DNA of 64,000 bases. Origin: Eutrophocola sp049446715. GTDB lineage: Bacteria; Pseudomonadota; Gammaproteobacteria; Pseudomonadales; Pseudohongiellaceae. Both the position numbers and the translations under genes were made by a program. Shown here piece after piece: positions 44,484 to 52,306 of this stretch; the stretch's first letter is position 1; the number at the start of each line of letters is the position of its first letter. Below the pieces are notes generated by a model that was not told the origin of the DNA, ran no database searches, and worked only from the letters and a program-made list of their open reading frames with translations. The DNA lies in NCBI GenBank assembly GCA_049446715.1, contig JBMTQX010000003.1, positions 33,756-97,755 on the forward strand, read 5' to 3'.

Positions 44484-45089
44484 GTGGACCTGGTTGATTT
44501 ATTTCCACGCACGATTGCCGTTGCCCAGTTGTCATCACTGACGCCTGAGGTTATCAAGGACGCTATCGCGTACATGGATGAGGCTGAGATGGTTCAGTTG
44601 GGATCCGATGGCGGTTATACCGAAGAACAGCAGGTACTTGATCAGCCGGTCTTTCACGCCGTGCGCGAAGAAGTGCTGGGGCTGGTGAAAAAACTCAGTG
44701 AAGCTTACTGCCACGAAGTCGAAAACGTCAGAATTTGCAATTCCTGGGGTAACGTGGTCGGCTACGATCAATCCATTCGCTACCACCGTCATGACAACAG
44801 CTATATCAGCGGTTCTTTTTATCTTACTGACGGGTCAAAATTTAATCTGCTTAATAATTTCCACAACGACATGTTCGGTATCGTGCCGCGCGTCAGGCCG
44901 GACGCCAACAGCTATCGGGCCCTTGAGGCGCTGGATATCGATCCGGTGCCGGGACGGATTGTGCTGTTTCCGTCTGGCATGTATCACTGCGTGGTGCCAT
45001 CGGTCAGTGAAAAGAAACGCTACTCTATAGCCTTCAATACCGTGCCTGTCGGGCATGTGGGCAAGCCAACCAGTTACCTGGAGTTATAA
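44484..45089 (+). CDS. Putative 2-oxoglutarate/Fe(II) oxygenase (TIGR02466-like)
   Basis: 201 aa from a GTG at 44484, 8 bp after AAGGAG. The double-stranded beta-helix core is shown by SIRYHRHDNSYISGSFYL (H101, H103 candidate metal ligands), PGRIVLFPSGMYHCVVPS (distal His168) and KKRYSIAFNT (Arg179 binding 2-oxoglutarate). This resembles the phage and marine-bacterial family of putative 2OG oxygenases that carry H.H...SGxxYL. Substrate unknown. It is followed by the NTF2-like gene after 40 bp on the same strand. Confidence 0.8.
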   Translation: MDLVDLFPRTIAVAQLSSLTPEVIKDAIAYMDEAEMVQLGSDGGYTEEQQVLDQPVFHAVREEVLGLVKKLSEAYCHEVENVRICNSWGNVVGYDQSIRYHRHDNSYISGSFYLTDGSKFNLLNNFHNDMFGIVPRVRPDANSYRALEALDIDPVPGRIVLFPSGMYHCVVPSVSEKKRYSIAFNTVPVGHVGKPTSYLEL

Positions 45090-45129
45090 ACCGAATAGCG
45101 CAATAGGCGCTCAAGCAGGGGGAATCCAT

Positions 45130-45684
45130 ATGCCTGAACAATCAGGAAAAATGAAAGCCATAATCATGCTGTTTGCAGCCATCGCCGTCAGTGCTGTGCT
45201 GGAACCAGCCCGGGCCCAGGTGCCCATTACGACAGCAGACACGCTGCTGGACCGCATCCAGATCGAGGACATGCTGCTGGCGTATTATTACGGTTTTGAG
45301 GTCGATGAAGGCCATGACTGGACGGCGATGTACACCGATGATGCCGTGCTGGATATCAATGGCTTGGTCTATCGGGGCAAGGCGGAAATCCAGGGCCTGT
45401 ACAACAATTACGATGAAATCTCACCGGAAGAGAATGTGCCCGGCAAAGTGCACGTGCTGATGACCAATCCGCGCATTATCGTGACAGGCAATACCGCCAC
45501 GGCGCACATGATCTACACGGAAGTGATGAACGACACGGTCTACCTGGCGCCGCGCCTGATCGAACAGGGAAGGGAAGACACCAAATTCAGCAAGATCGAT
45601 GGCACCTGGTATATCACCGAGCGCCTGATCACCCAGGACGGCGGACTGCCGCCAGCCTATTACGATACCTACAAGCCGCGCTGA
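45130..45684 (+). CDS. SnoaL/NTF2-like secreted protein
   Basis: 184 aa from the ATG at 45130, preceded by CAGGGGGAAT; an ATG at 45151 is an alternative. The signal is AIIMLFAAIAVSAVLEPARA. The cone-shaped NTF2 fold is suggested by IQIEDMLLAYYYGFEVDEGHDWT (start shortened here), YTDDAVLDINGLVYRGKAEI and GTWYITERLI. Many such proteins act as small isomerases or dehydratases, but nothing points to a substrate. The thiolase gene converges on it and ends 4 bp away. Confidence 0.75.
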   Translation: MPEQSGKMKAIIMLFAAIAVSAVLEPARAQVPITTADTLLDRIQIEDMLLAYYYGFEVDEGHDWTAMYTDDAVLDINGLVYRGKAEIQGLYNNYDEISPEENVPGKVHVLMTNPRIIVTGNTATAHMIYTEVMNDTVYLAPRLIEQGREDTKFSKIDGTWYITERLITQDGGLPPAYYDTYKPR

Positions 45685-45687
45685 GGC

Positions 45688-46893
45688 TTAGGGCTTTTCC
45701 AGCGCGATAGCGACGCCTTGGCCAACGCCCACACACATGGCGGCAATACCGTTATCCGCACCGGTATTGGCCATTTGCAGGGCCAGCGTGCCGGTGATGC
45801 GGGTGCCGGAAGCGCCCAGCGGGTGACCGATGGCAATGGCGCCACCGTTCGGATTGATATGGGTCGCATCATCCGGCAAGCCCAGTGCCCGTGTCGATGC
45901 CAGTACCTGGCAGGCAAAGGCTTCGTTGAATTCAAACAGCTTGATAGCCTGGATATCCAGGCCAAAACGCTGGCACAGCTTTTGAGTGGCCGGGGCCGGG
46001 CCGTATCCCATGATACGCGGCGCCAAACCGGCACTGGCACCGCCAGTGATTTTGGCCAGGGGCGTCAGGCCATGCTTTTTCACGGCATCCCCCGATGCCA
46101 CGATCACCGCTGCGGCACCATCGTTAATGCCTGATGCATTGCCGGCGGTGACCGAACCCCCTTCCTTGAACGGCGTACGCAGTTTGGTCAGAGCATCCAG
46201 GGTCGTATCGGGGCGCGGATGTTCATCCGTGTCGACCATCACCGGATCGCCTTTGCGCTGGGCAATGCTGACCGGACAGATTTCCTGTGCCAGGCGCCCG
46301 CTTGCCATGGCCGCTGCCGCACGTTGTTGCGAGCGCAGGGCAAAGGCATCCTGGTCTGCCCGGGAGATATCGAATTGTGCGGCGACATTTTCGGCCGTCA
46401 TGCCCATGGAGTCGGTCCCGTAGAGTTTCTCCAACAGCGGGTTGATGAAGCGCCATCCCAGTGAGGTTTCATAGATTTCCGCTCTCTGGCTGAAAGCCTT
46501 GTCGGCTTTTGGCATCACCAGGGGCGCACGTGACATGCTTTCCACACCACCGGCAATGAAGAAGTCACCTTCGCCGGCCTTGATTTGGCGTGCTGCGCTG
46601 AGGATGGCTTCCATGCCGGATGCGCACAGACGATTCAGGGTGATACCGGGAACTGTCTCCGGCAGGCCGGCCAGCAGCAGGGCCATGCGGGCCACGTTAC
46701 GGTTATCCTCGCCGGCCTGGTTGGTGCAGCCGTAGATGACGTCATCCAGTGCCGCCCAGTCCACGCCATCATGGCGCGCCATCAGGGCCTTGATGGGTTC
46801 GGCGGCAAGGTCATCGGTACGCACCATGGACAAGGCGCCGCCATAGCGGCCGAAAGGGGTCCGGATGAAATCGCAGATATAAGCGTCGGTCAT
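45688..46893 (-). CDS. Acetyl-CoA acyltransferase / 3-oxoadipyl-CoA thiolase-type
   Basis: 401 aa from the ATG at 46893 (a Met nine residues upstream is less likely). Cytoplasmic degradative thiolase: NRLCASGME with catalytic Cys90, FEFNEAFACQVLASTRALGL, NPNGGAIAIGHPLGASGTRI with the catalytic His, and CVGVGQG with the second Cys. The start DAYICDFIRTPFGRYGGALS and NRLCASGM resemble PcaF-type enzymes. With the CoA-transferase gene upstream on the same strand it forms a likely beta-ketoadipate or ketone/ketoacid catabolic pair. Confidence 0.92.
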   Translation of the reverse strand: MTDAYICDFIRTPFGRYGGALSMVRTDDLAAEPIKALMARHDGVDWAALDDVIYGCTNQAGEDNRNVARMALLLAGLPETVPGITLNRLCASGMEAILSAARQIKAGEGDFFIAGGVESMSRAPLVMPKADKAFSQRAEIYETSLGWRFINPLLEKLYGTDSMGMTAENVAAQFDISRADQDAFALRSQQRAAAAMASGRLAQEICPVSIAQRKGDPVMVDTDEHPRPDTTLDALTKLRTPFKEGGSVTAGNASGINDGAAAVIVASGDAVKKHGLTPLAKITGGASAGLAPRIMGYGPAPATQKLCQRFGLDIQAIKLFEFNEAFACQVLASTRALGLPDDATHINPNGGAIAIGHPLGASGTRITGTLALQMANTGADNGIAAMCVGVGQGVAIALEKP

Positions 46894-46933
46894 GGCAGGC
46901 TCTTGGTTGTCGGGAGTCAATGTGACATTTGGT

Positions 46934-46997
46934 GTTCGTGGCTGAAGCCGCTCCTACAGATCTTCGATATGTCGTAGGAGCGGCTCGAGCCGCGAAC
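46934..46997. repeat. REP-like inverted pair 1
   Basis: GTTCGTGGCTGAAGCCGCTC at the left and its inverted copy GAGCGGCTCGAGCCGCGAAC at the right, with a short spacer. It lies in the gap between the thiolase start and the CoA-transferase stop. Confidence 0.85.
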
Positions 46998-46998
46998 A

Positions 46999-48345
46999 TT
47001 ATTCGATCTCTACTGTGTAATCCGCTTCCGTGCTCGCCGCAATGTCTTCCAAGGTGTAACCCGGCAGCAGCTTCGTCAGTACCAGCCCCTTGTCCGTGAA
47101 ATGAAAGACGGCGCGGTCCGTCACCAGCACATCCACCACGCCGGTTGCTGTCAGTGGTAGGGTACAGGCTTTCCTCACTTTTGAATTACCGCCGCGGTCG
47201 CAATGGGTCATGGTGACAATTAGGCGCCTGGCACCCGAAGCCAGGTCCATGGCGCCACCCACACCGAGCAGGGGTTTGCCGGGGACGGCCCAGTTGGCGA
47301 GGTTGCCGGCCGCGTCCACTTCCAGTCCCCCCATGACGGCCACATCGACATGGCCGCCGCGAATCATGCCGAACGAGGTGGCACTGTCAAAATAGGAAGA
47401 GCCGGGTAGGGCGGTCACAGGAATCTTGCCGGCGTTGACCGGGTAATCCAGGGCGCCGCCGGATTCCGGTGCCGGGCCGACCCCGAGCATGCCGTTTTCC
47501 GTATGCATGATGATGCCGGATTCCGGGGTGATCAGGTCCGCTACAAGCGTGGGAATGCCAATGCCCAGGTTCACGACCTCGCCAGGGTTGAGCTCATCCA
47601 GGACTGCCTGGGCCATGGCCATGCGTGTAGCATCGACTTTCTTGGCACTGCCGGCAACCGAGGCTGAGGATCCCAGGTCTGCTTCGGTGGTGTGGGCCTG
47701 GACCAGGTAATCCACAAAGCAGCCCGGCGTATGAACGGTGTTGGGATCGAGTTCACCCACTGGCACGATTTCCTCTACCTCGGCAATGACCAGCTTTGAG
47801 GCGGTTGCCGCAGCCTGATTGAAATTGTTTTCCGTCATGCGGTATTGCAGGTTGCCGGCAGTGTCGGCCTTCCAGGCGCGGATCAGGCTGACATCGCCGC
47901 GAATGGGTTTGACCAGGACCATTTCGTGGCCATCGATCACTTTGGTTTCGCAGCCTTCGGCCAGTGGCGTGCCCGCGGAGGTCGGCGTGTAAAAACCGCC
48001 GATGCCGGCGCCGCCGGCGCGGATCGCTTCGCCCAGGCTGCCCTGCGGAATCAGTTCCACCGCCATGCTGCCATCCTGGGCCGCGGCAACGGCTTCCGGG
48101 TTGCTGGTAAAGAAGGAACCGATGGCCTTGCTGATCTGGCCGTTGCGCAACAGGCGCCCTCCGCCGAGGCCCGGTTCGCCGACATTGTTGCCCACATAGG
48201 TGAGGTCCTTCACGTCGGTTTCGGCAATGGCATGCAGCAGATGCACCGGGTTACCGGTCATGCCGAAGCCGCCGACGATCAGTGTATCGCCGTGATGGAT
48301 ATGGGTAGCAGCCTCCTGGGCAGTTATGACGGGTACCTGTTTCAT
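46999..48345 (-). CDS. Fused 3-oxoacid CoA-transferase (A and B subunits)
   Basis: 448 aa from the ATG at 48345. Single-chain CoA-transferase: N-terminal alpha domain (GDTLIVGGFGMTGNPVHLLH, VGNNVGEPGLGGGRLLRNGQ; about 1-225) and C-terminal beta domain (GEVVNLGIGIPTLVADLI, MHTENGMLGVGP with the catalytic Glu, GGHVDVAVMGGLEVDAAGNL). It exchanges CoA between succinyl-CoA and a 3-oxoacid (acetoacetate or 3-oxoadipate). The fused form is like mammalian SCOT. It sits upstream of the thiolase on the same strand, separated by a REP pair, and the two enzymes would act in series. Confidence 0.93.
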   Translation of the reverse strand: MKQVPVITAQEAATHIHHGDTLIVGGFGMTGNPVHLLHAIAETDVKDLTYVGNNVGEPGLGGGRLLRNGQISKAIGSFFTSNPEAVAAAQDGSMAVELIPQGSLGEAIRAGGAGIGGFYTPTSAGTPLAEGCETKVIDGHEMVLVKPIRGDVSLIRAWKADTAGNLQYRMTENNFNQAAATASKLVIAEVEEIVPVGELDPNTVHTPGCFVDYLVQAHTTEADLGSSASVAGSAKKVDATRMAMAQAVLDELNPGEVVNLGIGIPTLVADLITPESGIIMHTENGMLGVGPAPESGGALDYPVNAGKIPVTALPGSSYFDSATSFGMIRGGHVDVAVMGGLEVDAAGNLANWAVPGKPLLGVGGAMDLASGARRLIVTMTHCDRGGNSKVRKACTLPLTATGVVDVLVTDRAVFHFTDKGLVLTKLLPGYTLEDIAASTEADYTVEIE

Positions 48346-48497
48346 GAGGTGTTGTTCTTGGTCTGGTGTTGTGGGCTGATGTTCAGGCGGTGTTATACCA
48401 AACCGCGCCGCCTCAGGATACCGGGATCGACTTTGCAGCGGCATTCCGGATAATCAGCAGTTCTGTGTCAATCACCATATTCTGTCCGGGGGGACTC

Positions 48498-49385
48498 ATG
48501 AGCATATTTAGGAAACCGATTCACACGCTGGCGGCGATGACGCTTGTCATTACTTTCATGTCACTGCTGCCCACGGCAGCACAGGCTCAGGGCTGCGATC
48601 GTGCCTGCCTGGCCGATCTGCTGACACAGTATGTCGATGCGATGGTGGCTCATGATGCCTCGCGCCTGCCACTGGCCGACAATGTGAAAGTTACGGTCAA
48701 CGGCAGTGCCGGCAACTTGGAAGACGGCATCTGGCAGTCGGTCACCGGCTTTCAGGGCTTTCGCCAGGATTACCTCGATCTGCGCCAACAGGTGGCAGCC
48801 GCCCACCTGGTCTTTCATGAAGGCGACAACCATATCCTGCTGTCGGTGCTGCTGCACGTGGATGGCAACAACGCGATCAGTGGTGTCGAAAGCCTGATTC
48901 AGCGCCTGACACCGGAATCGCGTTTCCAGCCGCGCGAACTGGGTGCGCCCATTCGCCACATGAATGATCCCATTCCACCCGGTGAGCGCATGTCCCGTGA
49001 AAACATGATTAAAGTAGCGCTGACCTATCCGGAAGGTTTGCGTGTCGGTAATTTCACTGATGGCGCCACACCCTTTGCGGCGGAGTGCTACCGGGTGGAA
49101 AACGGTGTGATCATGGCCGAAGCCGGTGGCATGTACAGCCAGAACATCATGGTGCATCCCGGCATCATCGCCAGTGTGGCGGCGGTGGACGAGGAAAACG
49201 GCACGGTCCTGCTGTGGATGAATTTCGGCCACACCGGTGATTCCTATGGCGTCGGCAATTCCCTGATTACCTATGAGGCCTTCAAGGTATGGGGCAACCA
49301 GATACATTCCATCCTGGCGTTTTTTACCGGCCTGCCGATTGGCACGGCGCGCTTCTGGCCGTCGTCTGATCCGGTGCGTTTCTGA
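48498..49385 (+). CDS. Secreted NTF2-like protein of unknown function
   Basis: 295 aa from the ATG at 48498, preceded by GGGGGGAC. Signal peptide AAMTLVITFMSLLPTAAQAQ. A Cys pair follows directly (CDRAC), then ADLLTQYVDAMVAHDASRLP and LADNVKVTVNGSAGNLEDGI, a pattern I associate with DUF8021-type/NTF2-like proteins; the match is from memory. The second half (MIKVALTYPEGLRVGNFTDG, ECYRVENGVIMAEAGG) has no recognised family. It is divergent from the CoA-transferase gene. Confidence 0.7.
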   Translation: MSIFRKPIHTLAAMTLVITFMSLLPTAAQAQGCDRACLADLLTQYVDAMVAHDASRLPLADNVKVTVNGSAGNLEDGIWQSVTGFQGFRQDYLDLRQQVAAAHLVFHEGDNHILLSVLLHVDGNNAISGVESLIQRLTPESRFQPRELGAPIRHMNDPIPPGERMSRENMIKVALTYPEGLRVGNFTDGATPFAAECYRVENGVIMAEAGGMYSQNIMVHPGIIASVAAVDEENGTVLLWMNFGHTGDSYGVGNSLITYEAFKVWGNQIHSILAFFTGLPIGTARFWPSSDPVRF

Positions 49386-49426
49386 CGCGGTAGAGTGAAA
49401 GCGCTCCAGCTGCAGGGAGCAATCAT

Positions 49427-49488
49427 TCGCGGTTGAAGCCGCTCCTACGGGGATACCTGATCTGTCGCAGGAGCGGCTTCAGCCGCGT
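49427..49488. repeat. REP-like inverted pair 2
   Basis: TTCGCGGTTGAAGCCGCTCC at the left and GGAGCGGCTTCAGCCGCG at the right with a short spacer, the same family as REP pair 1. It lies between a secreted-protein gene and gene remnants. Confidence 0.85.
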
Positions 49489-49529
49489 ATCGTTTTCGTT
49501 GCCTGTTGCCATCTCAAACAGACCTGGCC

Positions 49530-49733
49530 TTAAGGCTGGTTAATGGCGGTATTCACCTCGATAGAGTTGCGCGCCTGCGCATACGCATTGAACTCGGCTA
49601 CCAGCGCCGCCAGGCGCTCGGGTCCCTGAGTCGCCAGGTCCGTGCTTTCTGACGGATCATCGGCAATATTGACCAGCAGCCAGTCACGCCGTGGCAGCTG
49701 CACAATCTTTCAGTCGCCCTTCACCATCATGCC
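49530..49733 (-). pseudogene. Sulfatase C-terminal remnant
   Basis: Minus-strand codons NGMMVKGD, TGA (from Trp), then KIVQLPRRDWLLVNIADDPS and ERLAALVAEFNAYAQARNSI, then stop. The GDWK.V...W.L.NI..DP.E pattern is the usual end of arylsulfatases. It is joined in frame to the adaptor-protein remnant at about 49733, without its catalytic part. Confidence 0.65.
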
Positions 49734-49955
49734 GTTGCCGGCCTGGACCACGCGCTCGTTTTCCTCGTAGACCCGGTAAACGGTGCCGCTCACCGGAGCG
49801 GTGATGTTCAACACCCCTTCCTCGTTGCCCACATCGATGCCGAGCAGGGGTGACTGGGCACTGGCCACATCGGCGTGCGCGGCAGTCAGGGTGGCCTGGG
49901 CGTTGAGCAAGCGGACCTCGGCGGAATCGGTGACCCGGTAGGAGTTTTCCTGGGA
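49727..49955 (-). pseudogene. Efflux periplasmic adaptor (HlyD/MFP) remnant
   Basis: Minus-strand codons RVTDSAEVRLLNAQATLTAA then VLNITAPVSGTVYRVYEENE, i.e. part of the coiled coil and the lipoyl/barrel segment of a membrane-fusion protein. It is fused in frame to the permease remnant upstream (after a TGA) and to the sulfatase tail downstream. No start and no end of its own. Confidence 0.65.
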
Positions 49956-50096
49956 TCAGGTGATTGACTTATAGGTATCGCGCATGGTCATCACTGACAT
50001 GATGCCGGTTGCCACCACCAGCGCAATTGAGATCACCTGCATGCGCAACTGCCACAATTCCCTGACGACCTTGCGGTGAATGGCGAGCACGATTAC
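49956..50096 (-). pseudogene. FtsX-like ABC permease N-terminal remnant
   Basis: From a GTG that overlaps the ABC ATPase stop, minus-strand codons read VIVLAIHRKVVRELWQLRMQ then VISIALVVATGIMSVMTMRD and TYKSIT with a TGA. This is the first cytoplasmic piece and first membrane helix of a LolC/MacB-type permease. The remaining roughly 300 residues are gone. Confidence 0.72.
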
Positions 50097-50848
50097 CACG
50101 CAATGGTGTCGATATCGATACGCGAAGTCTGCGCCAGGCGCTCGGTAATGCGCCCGCTGCTTATATGGATCACCTTGTCCCCCATGCCGCCAATGGCGGC
50201 ATTGTGCGTGATGATGGCGATGGTGGTGCCGGTCATGCTGTTGATATCGGACAGCACCTTCAACACGATCTTGCCGGTCGCGGCATCGAGGGCGCCGGTG
50301 GGTTCGTCGCACAACAGCACTTGCGGGCGTTTGGCGATGGCGCGGGCAATGGCCACACGCTGCTGTTCACCACCCGACAGCTGGGAGGGAAAATGATTGA
50401 CGCGGTTTTCCAGCCCGACGAGGGCCAGTGCATCGTCGGCGGACATCGGATCTGTAGCGATATCGGTGACCAGGGCGACGTTTTCCCTGGCCGTGAGACT
50501 GGGGATGAGATTGTAGAATTGGAACACGAAGCCCGCGTGGTTGTGGCGATAGTTGGTCAGCTCGCGATCCACTTTTATGGGCAGCTCGCTGCCGCGGTAA
50601 CTGACGCTGCCCGAAGTCGGTACATCAAGGCCGCCGATAATGTTAAGCAGGGTCGACTTGCCGCTGCCGGAAGCGCCCAGCAGGACAGTAAGTTCACCGT
50701 CGTACAGATCCATGTCGACATCCACAAGGGCATGGACCTGCATTGCACCCATCTGGTAGGTTTTTCGCAGTCGCCTTGTGCTAAGTACAGCATCCGGTTT
50801 TGCTTGCGCCGCCAGGTTTTCGGGTGTGGCATGGTTTTCGGGAGACAT
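50093..50848 (-). CDS. ABC transporter ATP-binding protein (LolD/MacB-type)
   Basis: 251-aa ATPase. Walker A GASGSGKSTLLN (about 57-68), Q-loop FVFQFYNLIPSLTARENVAL, signature QLSGGEQQRVAIARAIAKRP, Walker B LLCDEPTGALD, H-loop ITHN. The pattern and the AMQVHALVDVDMDLYDGEL region place it with exporters of the LolD/MacB group. All motifs look intact, yet the permease directly downstream is truncated and fused to foreign remnants, so the transporter cannot be complete from this locus. It is therefore an orphan ATPase or one in early decay. Confidence 0.88.
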   Translation of the reverse strand: MSPENHATPENLAAQAKPDAVLSTRRLRKTYQMGAMQVHALVDVDMDLYDGELTVLLGASGSGKSTLLNIIGGLDVPTSGSVSYRGSELPIKVDRELTNYRHNHAGFVFQFYNLIPSLTARENVALVTDIATDPMSADDALALVGLENRVNHFPSQLSGGEQQRVAIARAIAKRPQVLLCDEPTGALDAATGKIVLKVLSDINSMTGTTIAIITHNAAIGGMGDKVIHISSGRITERLAQTSRIDIDTIAW

Positions 50849-51015
50849 ACGCCCATTCTAGAAGCATTTCGACCTGTCAGGACAGGCAGTAGCGGCAGAA
50901 CCCCGGGTTTTATTGACGCACATCAAGTCAAGGTGCTTAACATGCCGGGACAATCCGCAGCCATACCGGTCATGGACTGCCGCGGTGTTGATCAGGGCAG
51001 GCGGAAGGAAAACCT

Positions 51016-51553
51016 GTGAAAAAGATACTTTTGGTGAACGCCAGCCGCGAAGGGCAGACGGCTCAGATTGCCCACCGTCTGGAATCGGAGATGGTCAGCC
51101 AGAGCCCCCGGGTGATCCTGGCCAACGTGTCAGATGCCGCTGCCTCAATAATCTGGATCTGTCCGGCTATGACTTGCTGGTGTTCGGTGCCTCCATTTAT
51201 GTCGGCAAGATGCAGGCGGACATGGTCGACTTCATCAATACCTACCGCGAGGCCCTTGCCGACAAGCCCCAAGCGTTGTTTGTAGCGCTCATCTAGCAGC
51301 GACACAGGATAAAGCGCACCGAGAACAGTCCCTTCAAACCATCCGTCAGACCCCAGCCAAACAGCTCCATGTCGATTTTCCCGAACCGGAAATGATTGCC
51401 GGTGCCATCCTGTATACCCGGTACAACTGGTTCATCCGCTGGGCCATGAAACGCATCGCCCGCAAGGAGGGTGGCAGTACCGATACCACCCGGGATCATG
51501 AATACACCGACTGGGCCCAGGTGACAGCGTACGCACAGCGGTTATCGGGCTGA
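51016..51553 (+). pseudogene. hemG: Flavodoxin-type protoporphyrinogen oxidase HemG, frameshifted
   Basis: Starts well: ATG at 51016 after GGAAGGAAAA, giving MKKILLVNASREGQTAQIAH (flavodoxin FMN loop). A frameshift near 51150 moves to SGYDLLVFGASIYVGKMQAD and ALFVALI followed by TAG; after a further shift the C-terminal YTRYNWFIRWAMKRIARKEG and EYTDWAQVTAYAQRLSG reappear, ending at 51553. All main parts of an about 180-aa HemG are recognisable in order. HemG oxidises protoporphyrinogen IX in heme synthesis; loss suggests that another enzyme (HemJ or HemY) serves here. Confidence 0.75.
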
Positions 51554-51655
51554 TTGCCCAAGCCTGCATTGCCCCTTCACGACTGCTCGGGGCAAAATGG
51601 TTCGAAAGCAAAATCATGCTGGCTTGAATTAGGGGCCGCCGGGGGGGCGAAGTGC

Positions 51656-52132
51656 ATGTCGCATGCAGTACCGACAATCGTTGAACGGTCGAATTTCACG
51701 GTCATTGGCCTGGAGTATGTCGGGCCGATGGATGACTTCTAGGGCATCTCCGGCCTGTGGGGTAAATACACCCGGCGAGCAGCTGAAATTCCGTCCAAGC
51801 AGGGTATCAATAAGGCCTTTGGCGTGTTCTAAAACACGCTGGACCAGGTCGAGATCGGCGAAACGTCTTATATAGCCTGTGCCGAAGTACCCCCGGATAC
51901 GAAGACTCCGAAAGGTATGGAAAAAATCACCGTGCCAGGTGGCACATTTGCCACACTGACTCACAGGGGTGTTCTGACCGACCTGCCCAAAGCCTTTGAG
52001 TCGGTGTTCAAATGGATTGCCGATTCGCCCTGTGAAACCACTGGTGCTCCGGGTTATGAGCTGTACGATGAACGCTTTGATGCGTCATCACCGCAATGCG
52101 AAATCGATATCTTTATTCCGGTCAACGCCTGA
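51656..52132 (+). pseudogene. GyrI-like effector-binding domain protein, broken
   Basis: One continuous reading frame that would start at ATG 51656 (SHAVPTIVERSNFTVIGLEY) and end at 52132. It is cut by a TAG after GPMDDF (51740-51742) and a TAA after FGVF (about 51830). Between and after them the GyrI-like/AraC-effector fold continues: GISGLWGKYTRRA, TSYIACAEVPPDT, ITVPGGTFATLTHRGVLTDL, YELYDERFD, CEIDIFIPV. Only nonsense changes are seen. Confidence 0.72.
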
Positions 52133-52306
52133 TACCGGTTTCATAAAACCCACTTCTTTCAAAACACCATGGCACAGTCAGCGGCACGGTGATATAAAGC
52201 ACACGTATGCCTTTGGGGAAGAAAGGATTCGTTGTGGTGTCATGTTTTTCACTAATCCCTACCTCCCGGGTATCACAATAAAAATCACAAGCTATGGGGA
52301 AAAGTA

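Noticed and set aside
8606..52132. Stop-codon reassignment or readthrough to explain the many in-frame stops
   Set aside because: TAG, TAA and TGA all occur, frameshifts accompany them, and intact neighbouring genes end normally with all three codons. Decay is the simpler explanation.
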